35,905 nucleotides of DNA from positions 1-35,905 of the forward strand of contig JAEWIV010000238.1 of the NCBI GenBank assembly GCA_023386865.1, read 5' to 3'. A program made the translations under genes and the position numbers. The notes below the pieces were generated by a model. It was not told the origin of the DNA. It was given only the letters and a program-made list of their open reading frames with translations, and did no database searches. Positions 16,918 through 24,365 of the stretch are shown piece after piece (position 1 is the first letter of the stretch; each line of letters begins with the position of its first letter). The stretch comes from Pseudomonadota bacterium (GTDB lineage: Bacteria; Pseudomonadota; Alphaproteobacteria; Reyranellales; Reyranellaceae).

Positions 16918-17220
16918 CTAGCCGCGGCCGGCCAGAAGGACGTCGAGCGCCGTGCGCAGCTCGGTTACGGCCACCGGCTGGTCGCTCTCCGGCCGGGCGG
17001 CTGCCTCGGGTGGGAGAGGCGCCACGCGCTCGGCATCGGCCATCGCGGCCTGGCCCATCTCGTATCGGCCATCCTGAAGGCAGCGAAGTGCTGCGATGAC
17101 GTGGTAGCTCTCCCGCCTGTTCGGCGCGCGCCTGGCGCGCTCGAGCCCTTTCACGAAGCGGTCTATTCGGTGCGCCAGCGCATGCCGTTCCGCCGCGCCC
17201 GCTGCGATGCCGTCGCTCAT
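16918..17220 (-). CDS. Hypothetical protein, 100 aa
   Basis: A small soluble protein, helix-rich, with many Arg and Ala: MSDGIAAGAAERHALAHRID at the start, RRESYHVIAALRCLQDGRY in the middle and a Pro-rich hinge before AVTELRTALDVLL. The last 25 residues look like an amphipathic helix. No domain was recognised. The ATG at 17220 has CAGGG upstream on the minus strand; the open frame continues further 5' but there it is antisense-like sequence out of frame with the hydrolase. The gene lies between the Tat hydrolase (upstream) and the DyP peroxidase (downstream, 134 bp), all on the minus strand. The evidence for translation is the start and ribosome site, plus sequence unlike a shadow frame. Confidence 0.65.
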   Translation of the reverse strand: MSDGIAAGAAERHALAHRIDRFVKGLERARRAPNRRESYHVIAALRCLQDGRYEMGQAAMADAERVAPLPPEAAARPESDQPVAVTELRTALDVLLAGRG

Positions 17221-17345
17221 TCCGCTGCCCTGGGTGATGTTGGTCGGCCTTCCTCTGTCGGTCGGAAACACATCGGCCGTCAAGTCCGTCGTCCCGAAGC
17301 GCGGCGTCGTGCCCGGCAGCGGCGTGGTGCGGCCCTGCAAGACTG

Positions 17346-18266
17346 TCAGGACTTGAGCTGACGAGCGATGAATTCCTTCGCCGTCTGGCGCGCCTTGTCC
17401 GTCTGCGGGCCAGGCTCGGCGACCCATTCGTGGACGGCGTTCTCGAACAGGCGATAGTCGCAGCTTCCGCCGGCTGCCCGGTATGTCTCGACGAACTTCG
17501 CCTGCATCTCGGGCAGGACGTTGTCGTCGAGCGCGCCCTGCATGATCAGGAGCGGCGGCAGGGCGACTTTCTCCTTGCGCTCGAGAATTTCCTGCGGGTT
17601 GGCCTCGTGGATCGTCTCCCACGGCGCGAAAAACACTTTGTTGTTGCGGATCATGTTCTCGTTGCCGCGCCGCTCGGCATTCCGGTAGCGGGCGAAGGTA
17701 TCGCTGATGGGCGAACGCGCCGCCACCCAGGCGACGGAGGCGTCGACGTCCGGCGCCTCCGTCAGCGGGATCGCATTGTAACGCGCATCGTGCGGCCTGA
17801 GCGCCAAAAGCTCAGCGACGTGGCCGCCGCTCGACGAGCCATAGAGGCCGATCCGCGAGGCGTCACCGTTCCATTTGCCGGCATTTGCCTTCAGCCAGCG
17901 CACCGACCAGTTCGCGTCCTGGACGCACGCCGGGTAGGGCGCTTCGGGCGCAATGGTGAGGTCGACGGCAACGACCAGCAGGCCGCTCGCCGCCAGCGCG
18001 CGGTCCATCGGCTCCTCGGCAAAACGGTCCTTGCGATTCCACGCTCCGCCGTGAAGGTCGAGTACGGCGGGGAAGGGGCCGGATCCGTTCGCTTGGTAGA
18101 TTCGTGCCATGAGCATGCGGCCGGCGGCGTTCCGCCGAAGGGGAACCTCGGTCACGGTCAGGTCGAACCGCGCGTTTGCGTCATAGGCCGCATGAGCGGT
18201 CTGGGGGATGCCGACCGCACCGGCGGCGGCAGTCGCCTTGAGGACGTCGCGTCGAGCCAGGGTCAT
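17346..18266 (-). CDS. Tat-exported alpha/beta hydrolase (HSL/BD-FAE-like esterase)
   Basis: 306 residues. The N-terminus has a twin-arginine leader (LARRDVLKATAAAGAVG, cleavage near AHA at about 26), so the enzyme should be exported folded. The mature part has the alpha/beta-hydrolase order: oxyanion-hole HGG (72-74), nucleophile Ser145 in GSSSGG, and later an Asp (GALDDNVLP) and a His (AVHEWV) that complete the triad. The ATG at 18266 follows GGAGGAG, a strong ribosome site. The amidase gene ends only 15 bp upstream on the same strand, so the two are probably one operon with related catabolic work on esters or amides. Substrate unknown. Confidence 0.9.
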   Translation of the reverse strand: MTLARRDVLKATAAAGAVGIPQTAHAAYDANARFDLTVTEVPLRRNAAGRMLMARIYQANGSGPFPAVLDLHGGAWNRKDRFAEEPMDRALAASGLLVVAVDLTIAPEAPYPACVQDANWSVRWLKANAGKWNGDASRIGLYGSSSGGHVAELLALRPHDARYNAIPLTEAPDVDASVAWVAARSPISDTFARYRNAERRGNENMIRNNKVFFAPWETIHEANPQEILERKEKVALPPLLIMQGALDDNVLPEMQAKFVETYRAAGGSCDYRLFENAVHEWVAEPGPQTDKARQTAKEFIARQLKS

Positions 18267-18281
18267 GTTCGTCTCCTCCGA

Positions 18282-19667
18282 TCAGCCGTGGACTCGTTCC
18301 AGGTTCTCGACGAACCAGCGTGCGAGGCCGGTCATGCGCGCATCCTCGTGCTGCTGGCCCATGAGCTGCACGCCGACCGGCAGGCCGCCGACGCTCATCA
18401 GCGGCACCGTCACCACCGGCGCAAACAGCATCGACGATGGCGCGTTGAACACGAAGTCGCCGGTCGGTCGCGGCGCCAGCGGTTGCCCCGGGACGTCGCC
18501 CGACCAAGCCGGTGCGGGGCCGGGGCAGGAAAGCGTGATCGCGGCGTCGGCGAGCTGGGCCACCGCGGCGTGAGCGAGCTGCGCCTGCTGGCGCGCAAGC
18601 AGGTTGCTGCGATAGTCGTCCGGGGTCATGGCTTCAGCCTTGAAGAGAGCAGCCTTGGCGCGCGCGCTCAGGCCGTCTGGTGCGGCATCGAGCATGCCGC
18701 GCTGGTACCAGCGATTCTCCCAGCTCGTGATGCCGTTGCAGATGGCGCGGGCACTGGCGATCGCCTTCTCGAGGCTCTCGACGAAGGGGTGGTCGGCACG
18801 GTGGGCCAGAGCGACGCCGGCGGCCGTGAGCTGGCCGAGCAGGCGGGCGAAGGCATCCTTGGTGGCGGCATCCGCGTCGGACCAGCCTTCGGTCTCCAGC
18901 ACGATCAGGCGGTTGGGCTTGATCGCTGCGGGCAGTGTGTCGGGGCCGATCAATCCCAGCGCGCCGCGGTCGCCGCCACAACGCTTGGCCTGCTCGATGG
19001 CGGCCTGCCACATGTCCTCCAGGCAGCCCGCGTGCGGGCCGTGCGTGCTCTGGCTGGTGGCGAGACGCTCGCCGCGGTTGATCCCGCCCTGCGTCGGCTT
19101 CAGCGCGAAGTTTCCGCAATACGCGGCAGGACGGATGATCGAACCGCCGACCTGGGTGCCGATCGCTACTGGAACCATGTTGGCGCCGACTGCGGCGGCC
19201 GAGCCCGACGACGAGCCGCCGGGCGTGCGCGTGGGATCGAATGGATTGGTGGTCGGACCGGGATGCGAGCCGCCCAGCTCCGCGGTCACCGTCTTGGCAA
19301 GGATGACCGCGCCGGCCTGGCGCAGTGCCCACACGCCGGCATTGTCGCGCTTGGGGAAGTTCCCCTTCATCGCCGCACAGCCCATCTCGGTGGGCATGTC
19401 CCTGGTCTCGAGCAGGTCCTTGATGGCGACGGGCATGCCGTCGATCGGCGACAGAGGCTTGCCGATCTTCCAGCGTTGGGCGCTGGCATCGGCTGCGGCG
19501 CGGGCGCCGGCTTCATTGATCGCGGTAAGGGCTTTCACGACGGGCTCGCGCTGCGCGATCGTCTCGAGACAGCGTTCGAGGTAGGCGCGCGGGCTGTCGT
19601 TACCGTCGGTGAAGCGATGGGTCGCGTCGTGGAAGGTGAGGGGCTTGTAGTCGGCGTACGGGATCAT
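18282..19667 (-). CDS. Amidase-signature family amidase
   Basis: 461 residues with the Ser-cisSer-Lys triad of the amidase family: Lys83 (PVAIKDLLETRD), the cis-Ser in the GGSSSGS run (151-156), and nucleophile Ser176 in TQVGGSIIRP. Full length for the family. The ATG at 19667 has AGGCTACGGA upstream; a longer frame would add 23 Ala/Arg residues without support. It precedes the Tat hydrolase by 15 bp, which suggests coupled expression. No signal peptide, so cytoplasmic. It hydrolyses small amides or amino-acid amides by family; it is not gatA-like in context, as gatB and gatC are absent. Confidence 0.9.
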   Translation of the reverse strand: MIPYADYKPLTFHDATHRFTDGNDSPRAYLERCLETIAQREPVVKALTAINEAGARAAADASAQRWKIGKPLSPIDGMPVAIKDLLETRDMPTEMGCAAMKGNFPKRDNAGVWALRQAGAVILAKTVTAELGGSHPGPTTNPFDPTRTPGGSSSGSAAAVGANMVPVAIGTQVGGSIIRPAAYCGNFALKPTQGGINRGERLATSQSTHGPHAGCLEDMWQAAIEQAKRCGGDRGALGLIGPDTLPAAIKPNRLIVLETEGWSDADAATKDAFARLLGQLTAAGVALAHRADHPFVESLEKAIASARAICNGITSWENRWYQRGMLDAAPDGLSARAKAALFKAEAMTPDDYRSNLLARQQAQLAHAAVAQLADAAITLSCPGPAPAWSGDVPGQPLAPRPTGDFVFNAPSSMLFAPVVTVPLMSVGGLPVGVQLMGQQHEDARMTGLARWFVENLERVHG

Positions 19668-19761
19668 TCCGTAGCCTAACACCAACGGCCGGCCTGCTGC
19701 ACGCAAGCGTGGCGCCGCGGTCGTTGAAGGCCGCATCGCGCCCTGGGCGGCAAACGCGAAC

Positions 19762-19784
19762 GGACGCCCCTGCCAGGGGCGTCC
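19762..19784 (-). terminator. Perfect 10-bp hairpin after the PRC-barrel gene
   Basis: GGACGCCCCT (19762-19771) and AGGGGCGTCC (19775-19784) form a perfect 10-bp stem with a 3-nt loop. It lies 22 bp beyond the stop of the PRC-barrel gene on the minus strand and before the amidase start, where a terminator would separate the two. On the minus strand the stem is followed by GTTCGCGTTT, a weak U-run. Confidence 0.6.
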
Positions 19785-19805
19785 GCCCTTCTTTCTGATG
19801 TCCTT

Positions 19806-20297
19806 CTAGCGGCTTTGCGCAGGCGTCGTCGGCCGGGCCGGCGGCGCGGCGGCAGTCTCCGGCGGCGCGGGCTTGCGACGGTCGGTCTTGGTGTAGTCGG
19901 GGAGGGCCATCAAGGCGTCCTTGGTCAGCGACGTGGTCAACACCACCGAATTGTCTTCCTGGCCGACGGTGATATCGCTCCACTTCACGGCAACATCCTT
20001 GGAGCCAACGCCGAGGAAGCCGCCGACCGAAACGACCACGTCGGTAACCTTGGCATCCTTGTCGAGATAGATCTCGTCGATCTTGCCGATCGATTCCTTG
20101 TTCGCATTGCGCACCTTGGTGCCGATCAGCGAACTCGCCGCGATGTCGCCCTTGGCGTTGAAGTCACCGGTCGACACCGTGCGGTCGGCTGGTGTGGCCG
20201 CAGGCGCCGGTGACGACTGCTGCGACGGCGCGGTCTGGGCATAAGCACCGATGGCACCGCAAGTGAGGACGGCTGCGAAAACGACGGATTTCAGCAT
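19806..20297 (-). CDS. Exported PRC-barrel domain protein
   Basis: 163 residues: Sec signal peptide (about 1-21, MLKSVVFAAVL...AYAQ), a Ser/Pro/Ala-rich linker (22-50), a PRC-barrel domain (about 52-128; ASSLIGTKVRN, SIGKIDEIYLD, GGFLGVGSKDVAV, WSDI), and a Pro/Ala-rich charged tail. PRC-barrel proteins of this secreted type are widespread in alphaproteobacteria, and their role in the envelope is not settled. The ATG at 20297 has GGAGATGAG upstream. Followed by a perfect hairpin. Divergent from the amidohydrolase gene across a 373-bp spacer. Confidence 0.9.
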   Translation of the reverse strand: MLKSVVFAAVLTCGAIGAYAQTAPSQQSSPAPAATPADRTVSTGDFNAKGDIAASSLIGTKVRNANKESIGKIDEIYLDKDAKVTDVVVSVGGFLGVGSKDVAVKWSDITVGQEDNSVVLTTSLTKDALMALPDYTKTDRRKPAPPETAAAPPARPTTPAQSR

Positions 20298-20670
20298 GGC
20301 TCATCTCCGTGGCAGAGGCAGATGGAAATTCAACGCGCCGTCGGGAGAAGGAGTTGCCGCAAAAATAAGCCAAAAAGGCAAATCCGGGGGGCTTCGAGCC
20401 GCGGCCGATCAAGGCAGCGTCCATTTCTCGTGGTTTTCTAATAGCCTGTGGCTGCTGCGCGATCCGGTGCAGTCAGATATGCGGAACCGCACTGGACGGC
20501 GCGGCGCGGCAGACTCTAGATTCGTGCGCGTGTAACCGGGGTAACGGCATGCCCAGTTTTCCGGGAGACACTTTTTCGAGCAAATCATCATCGCCCTGAC
20601 CGACCGCGCGTGCCCGCGCGGTGCGCGCCGATCGCTTCTTCACGTTGTCCTACAAGGACGGAGGAAACCG
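20298..20670. other. 373-bp spacer between divergent genes
   Basis: The spacer separates the PRC-barrel gene (minus) from the amidohydrolase (plus), so both promoters must lie here. The part nearest the PRC gene holds A/T runs (about 20350-20382) on a GC-rich background, the likely site of its promoter, though I cannot fix -35 and -10 boxes. An 8-bp hairpin (20603-20622) lies in the probable 5' leader of the amidohydrolase. Two GTAAC-containing segments occur near 20530-20545. I see no gene, tRNA or riboswitch in it. Confidence 0.5.
20603..20622 (+). repeat. 8-bp stem-loop in the leader of the amidohydrolase gene
   Basis: ACCGCGCG (20603-20610) and CGCGCGGT (20615-20622) pair perfectly around a 4-nt loop, 48 bp before the ATG at 20671. 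It could be a leader structure or a remnant terminator. No function is proven. Confidence 0.4.
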
Positions 20671-22179
20671 ATGGGTATCTGGCTCAGTGAACGCGAGCAG
20701 CGCCTGGTCGCATGCGCCGAGGACGCCTCGGCGGCAACGCCAATTCCGACGCAAATCGTTTCCAACGGTGAATATCTGCCGCCGAAGCAGAGCGTCACCC
20801 AGAAAAAAGTCGAGCGGCGTATCGTCGAGCTCGCCGACGCCAATGCCGGCCGGCTCGGCTTGAACCGCCGCCAGTTCCTGCGCACGAGTTGCGGCATGGC
20901 CGCGGCCTTCGTCGCCATGAACGAGGTCTACGGCGGCAACGTCTTCCAGGTGACGCCGGCCGAAGCGCGCGATCCCGAGCTGGCGCAGGCGCGCGCGCAC
21001 GGCCTGGAAGGTCAATTCATCTTCGACGTGCAGACCCATTTCGTGCGCGACGACTTCGACCACAAGCAGCTGCTCGGCCTGGCGGAGTTCGCGAGTCAGC
21101 ACTGGAATCCGACGCTGAAGGCCGAGGGCGTTTCTTCGCTCGCCCGGTACAAGTTCCAGAACTACGTGAAGGAGATCTTCTACGACAGCGACACCAGCTT
21201 AGCACTGCTGAGCGGTGCGCCGTTCGACGATCCGACCTGGTGGTTCCTGAGCAACGAGCAGATGGCGCAGGCGCGCGCGTTGATCAATGGCTTCGCGGGC
21301 TCGCGGCGGCTGCTCGCGCATGCGCTGATCACCCCCAATCAACCCGGCTGGATGGACGCTGTCGACAAGGCGATTGCCGTCCACAAGCCCGATTCGTGGA
21401 AGGGCTACACGATCGGCGATCCGCTGAACCCGTCGAAATTCCCGTGGCGGCTCGACGACGAGAAGCTGGTCTATCCGTTCTACGAGAAGGCGGTGAAGGC
21501 CGGCATCACCACGATCTGCATCCACAAGGGTCTGCTGCCACCTGACTACGAGAAGTCGTATGCCGGCGTCTGGGAGTACGCGACGGCGCAGGATATCGGC
21601 AAGGCGGCCAAGGATTGGCCGCAGATGAAGTTCGTGATGTACCACGCCTGCCTGCGCCCGGCCTTCGAACTGCCCGACCAGGCCTGGACCGAGTTCGAGC
21701 AGACCGGCCGCATCCGCTGGGTCACCGACCTTGCCGACATTCCGCAGAAGTTCGGCGTGACGAACGTCTATGCCGAGCTCGGCACGGCCTTCGCCAACTC
21801 GGCGGTGTCGCATCCCAAGTTCTGTGCCGCCATGGTCGGCACGCTGGTCAAGGGCATGGGCGCCGATCACGTCCTGTGGGGCACCGATTCGGTCTGGTAC
21901 GGCTCGCCGCAGTGGCAGATCGAGGCGATGCGTCGCCTGGAGATCCCCGAGGACATGCGCAAGAAGTACGGCTTCACCGCGCTGGGCGAGGCCAACAGCA
22001 TGACCAAGCAGATGATCTTCGCGAACAACGCGCTGGCGATGTACGGCATCAAGCTGAAGGCTGCGGACGCAAGGATGCCGGCCTACTCGGAGGACCGCTT
22101 CGCCGCGCTCAAGAAGGAGCACGCGCTGGCGTCAGTGGAAAGGTCGAACCTGCGCTACGGCTACGTGCGGGCGGATTAG
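20671..22179 (+). CDS. Amidohydrolase-family protein with internal Tat motif
   Basis: 502 residues, metal-dependent amidohydrolase_2 type (TIM barrel), with WGTDSVWYGSP carrying the conserved Asp near the C-terminus and YHACLRP in the barrel. Its twin-arginine motif RRQFLRT is at residues 66-72, followed by a hydrophobic stretch (CGMAAAFVAM), so about 65 polar residues precede the usual export signal. The first metal motif reads DVQTH (119-123), a Gln where the first His of DxHxH is expected. The ATG at 20671 has GGAGG at good spacing, so this long N-terminus looks genuine; an ATG closer to the Tat motif is not apparent. The gene is alone on the plus strand and followed by a strong hairpin. 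Substrate unknown. Confidence 0.9.
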   Translation: MGIWLSEREQRLVACAEDASAATPIPTQIVSNGEYLPPKQSVTQKKVERRIVELADANAGRLGLNRRQFLRTSCGMAAAFVAMNEVYGGNVFQVTPAEARDPELAQARAHGLEGQFIFDVQTHFVRDDFDHKQLLGLAEFASQHWNPTLKAEGVSSLARYKFQNYVKEIFYDSDTSLALLSGAPFDDPTWWFLSNEQMAQARALINGFAGSRRLLAHALITPNQPGWMDAVDKAIAVHKPDSWKGYTIGDPLNPSKFPWRLDDEKLVYPFYEKAVKAGITTICIHKGLLPPDYEKSYAGVWEYATAQDIGKAAKDWPQMKFVMYHACLRPAFELPDQAWTEFEQTGRIRWVTDLADIPQKFGVTNVYAELGTAFANSAVSHPKFCAAMVGTLVKGMGADHVLWGTDSVWYGSPQWQIEAMRRLEIPEDMRKKYGFTALGEANSMTKQMIFANNALAMYGIKLKAADARMPAYSEDRFAALKKEHALASVERSNLRYGYVRAD

Positions 22180-22187
22180 TGTCTTCC

Positions 22188-22245
22188 GGACCGCGGGCTT
22201 CCACGCCCGCTCATGATCGCGAGCGGGCGTGGAGGCCTATGGTCC
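22188..22245. terminator. Strong bidirectional stem-loop
   Basis: TCCACGCCCGCTC (22200-22212) and GAGCGGGCGTGGA (22221-22233) form a perfect 13-bp stem with an 8-nt loop; GGACC (22188-22192) and GGTCC (22241-22245) can extend the base. It lies between the stops of the convergent amidohydrolase (22179) and reductase (22254) genes, so it can serve both. No T-run is evident. Confidence 0.65.
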
Positions 22246-22253
22246 AATGATGG

Positions 22254-22913
22254 TTACTCGAGCTTGCGACGCCGCTCGAGCTCGGCGGCGCTTGGCTCGG
22301 CGAGCCCGAAGTCGCCGGTCCTGACCGCGCCGTCGGGCGTATAGCCGGTCACGACCACGCCGGTAGGGAAGGCTCTCGACCTGATCATTTTCAAGGCAAC
22401 GGGCGGCACGCCGGCGCCGAACAGGCGTTTGCCTTTGCCGAGCACCACCGGGAAAGTGAGCACGCTGAACTCGTCGACGAGGCTTTCCTTCCACAGCGTC
22501 TGCATCAGCTCGCTCGAACCCTGAACCATGAGGTCCGGGCCTTCCCCGGCCTTCAGCTTCTTCAGCGCGGCGACGGTGTCCTCTCCCAGCCACTTGCTGT
22601 TCTGCCAGTCGAGCTTCGGGTTGGAGCGCGAGGCGACGTACTTCGTGATGCGGTTGAACATCGCCGCGAAGGCGTCGTTAGGGGCGTCGATATAGGGCCA
22701 GTGCGCGGCGAAGATGTCGTAGGTCTTGCGCCCCAGCAGCAGCTCGAACGGCCGGGCGAAGATCTCGTCCATGGCAGCGCCTAGCGCCTCATCGAAATAG
22801 GGTGCGACCCAGCCGCCAAAGGTGAAGCCGCCCGTCGGATCCTCCGGCGGACCGCCCGGGGCCTGCATGACGCCGTCGAGGCTGATGAAGGTGGAAACCA
22901 CAATTCTGCGCAT
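22254..22913 (-). CDS. Dihydrofolate reductase / RibD C-terminal-like reductase
   Basis: 219 residues of the RibD_C/DHFR-like fold common in soil bacteria: MRRIVVSTFISLDGVMQAPG at the start, LLLGRKTYDIFAAHWP in the middle and LVDEFSVLTFPVVLGKGKRLF near the end. It is expected to bind NADPH; the true substrate of this stand-alone group is not established. The ATG at 22913 has CAGGAG upstream. It is divergent from the GbsR/MarR-type regulator (124 bp between starts), which could control it. No other riboflavin or folate gene is nearby. Confidence 0.9.
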   Translation of the reverse strand: MRRIVVSTFISLDGVMQAPGGPPEDPTGGFTFGGWVAPYFDEALGAAMDEIFARPFELLLGRKTYDIFAAHWPYIDAPNDAFAAMFNRITKYVASRSNPKLDWQNSKWLGEDTVAALKKLKAGEGPDLMVQGSSELMQTLWKESLVDEFSVLTFPVVLGKGKRLFGAGVPPVALKMIRSRAFPTGVVVTGYTPDGAVRTGDFGLAEPSAAELERRRKLE

Positions 22914-23001
22914 GCCGGACTCCTGAAGAGGGGTACTTCGATGCTCCGAGGACGTTCGGCTAGGCACCCAGCCGACAAGGCGGCCGGGAATCTTTCGGGC
23001 A

Positions 23002-23031
23002 TTGACTCCCCTGGCGGCGCAATCATATATT
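23002..23031 (+). promoter_or_regulatory. Sigma-70-like promoter of the regulator, apparently leaderless
   Basis: TTGACT (23002-23007), an 18-bp spacer and TATATT (23026-23031). The expected start of transcription, 6-7 bp past the -10 box, falls on or next to the ATG at 23038, and there is no ribosome-binding site in front of it. This predicts a leaderless mRNA. Positions are read directly from the sequence; activity is inferred. Confidence 0.6.
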
Positions 23032-23048
23032 TCGGTCATGACAGAAAT
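23029..23048. promoter_or_regulatory. Candidate operator 1 (20-bp palindrome at the start codon)
   Basis: ATTTCGGTCA and TGACAGAAAT are inverted repeats with 9 of 10 pairs matching, overlapping the -10 box end and the ATG of the regulator. Its right half reappears almost exactly (GACAGAAAT) in a second palindrome at 23636-23655, so the two are probably sites for one dimeric repressor, most simply the product of the adjacent GbsR/MarR gene. Confidence 0.6.
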
Positions 23049-23616
23049 GACAGGCAAAAGCCCAAAGCTTCCGCCAGCGGTCGAGCAGTTCGTACTGCGC
23101 TGGGGCGACATGGGCGGGCAGTGGGGCGTGAACCGGTCGGTCGCCCAGATTCAGGCGCTGCTCTTCCTGTCCGATCGGCCCCTCACCGCAGAGGACATCG
23201 CCGAAACGCTGGGCATGGCGCGCTCCAACGTGTCGACCAGCATCCGCGAACTGCTAGCGTGGAAGCTGATACGGCGCGTGCCGGTGCTGGGTGACCGGCG
23301 AGACCACTACGAGGCGGAGGCCGACCTCTGGCAGATCATGGCGCACATTGCCCGCGGCCGGAAGGAACGCGAGATCGATCCGGCCGTGGCAGCGCTGCGC
23401 CATGTCCTGGCGACCGCCGATAGCGACCCGCAGATCACGCCGCTCGCTCGCGCAAGGCTCCAGGAGATGCAGGGTTTCCTCGGCACGCTCGATACCTGGT
23501 TCGGACAGATGGTCACCGTTCCGCCGGCCACCCTCATGGCGCTGATGAAGCTTGGAACGCGGGTCGTCAGCCTGGTGAGCCTCGGCCGCGGTACGTCGGC
23601 GAAGAAGGGGAAGTAG
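23038..23616 (+). CDS. GbsR/MarR-type winged-helix transcriptional regulator
   Basis: 192 residues. Residues about 35-85 are a winged HTH of GbsR/MarR type: QIQALLFLSDRPLTAEDIAE then LGMARSNVSTSIRELLAWKLI, followed by a wing (RRVPVLGDRRDHYEAEAD). The rest is helical and likely used for dimerisation. The ATG at 23038 coincides with the predicted transcription start; no Shine-Dalgarno sequence is visible. The nearby palindromes at 23029-23048 and 23636-23655 fit autoregulation plus control of the following DUF4166/SDR pair. Effector unknown; choline or osmolyte sensing, known for some GbsR members, cannot be assumed here. Confidence 0.9.
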   Translation: MTEMTGKSPKLPPAVEQFVLRWGDMGGQWGVNRSVAQIQALLFLSDRPLTAEDIAETLGMARSNVSTSIRELLAWKLIRRVPVLGDRRDHYEAEADLWQIMAHIARGRKEREIDPAVAALRHVLATADSDPQITPLARARLQEMQGFLGTLDTWFGQMVTVPPATLMALMKLGTRVVSLVSLGRGTSAKKGK

Positions 23617-23635
23617 CAGAAAAATTTGTCCGCCT

Positions 23636-23655
23636 AGTTCTGTATAGACAGAAAT
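23636..23655. promoter_or_regulatory. Candidate operator 2 upstream of the DUF4166 gene
   Basis: AGTTCTGTAT / AGACAGAAAT form an inverted repeat with 8 of 10 pairs matching and share 15 of 20 positions with the palindrome at 23029-23048. It lies 20 bp past the regulator stop and 30 bp before the DUF4166 start, the expected position of a promoter-proximal operator. Confidence 0.6.
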
Positions 23656-23684
23656 ATCTGAGTTAACGATAGGGAGGGAAGAAT

Positions 23685-24365
23685 ATGGCGAGGCTCCGGA
23701 CCATCATCGTCCCCGAGGAATCGGTCGGAGAATGCGCGGTCTTGCACGACCTTCGTTTCTCCGCCCTTGTCGGCTCCGTCGCGTGGTCGCGCCTGCCGGC
23801 CGCGGTGCGTGCGCGCTTCAGCCGGCGACTCGCGCCGGATGCGGCGGTGACTTTCGTCGGCACCATCGTCGACAGCCAACGTACCGTGCCCGGCCGGCTG
23901 CTCGCCGAGCTTTGCCGGCTGATCGGCACACCATTGCCGCTGGATGCGGATGTCGGCGTGCCGGCCGTCGTCACCGTGACCGAGGACGGCGCAAGCGGCG
24001 GCCAGTTCTGGTCACGGATGTACGGACGGTTGCGGGGCTTCCCGCAGGTCATCCATTCCAGCAAGCGCTTCGCCGGCCCGACGGGGCTCGAGGAATATCT
24101 CGGCCGCGGCTTCGGTATCGCCCTCACGGTGAGCGCCGACGAGCAGGCGCTGCACTTCCACAGCGACCACTATTTCCTCCGCATTGGCCGGCTGCGGCTC
24201 AACCTGCCGCGCTGGCTCGGACCGGGCGCGCTCACCATCAGCCACGTCGACCACGGCGACGAGCAGTTCGCCTTCGTGCTGTCGCTGATCCATCCGCTGT
24301 TCGGCGAGATCATTCGTCAGACTGGCCTCTTCCGCGAACGGCCCGCCCAGGGAGACGCATCATGA
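23685..24365 (+). CDS. DUF4166 domain protein
   Basis: 226 residues matching DUF4166: FSALVGSVAWSRLPAAVRARFSR near the start, FPQVIHSSKRFAGPTGLEEYLGRGFGIAL in the centre and SHVDHGDEQFAFVLSLIHPLFGEIIRQ near the end. The fold is presumed a beta-rich lipid- or ligand-binding domain, but function is unknown. The ATG has AGGGAGGG upstream and a candidate operator 30 bp before. The stop overlaps the start of the next gene (ATGA), so the two are translationally coupled. DUF4166 and TIGR01777-type SDRs are often adjacent or fused, which suggests a shared pathway. Confidence 0.88.
   Translation: MARLRTIIVPEESVGECAVLHDLRFSALVGSVAWSRLPAAVRARFSRRLAPDAAVTFVGTIVDSQRTVPGRLLAELCRLIGTPLPLDADVGVPAVVTVTEDGASGGQFWSRMYGRLRGFPQVIHSSKRFAGPTGLEEYLGRGFGIALTVSADEQALHFHSDHYFLRIGRLRLNLPRWLGPGALTISHVDHGDEQFAFVLSLIHPLFGEIIRQTGLFRERPAQGDAS

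Noticed and set aside
17221..17622. N-terminal extension of the 100-residue protein
   Set aside because: The extension is Arg/Pro-rich, overlaps the hydrolase coding region in another frame, and the ATG at 17220 has its own ribosome site.
17430..19679. A 749-residue open frame on the plus strand antisense to the hydrolase and amidase genes
   Set aside because: Arg/Gly/Ala/His-biased translation with no recognisable domain. The minus strand has two complete enzymes with catalytic motifs and ribosome sites in the same interval.
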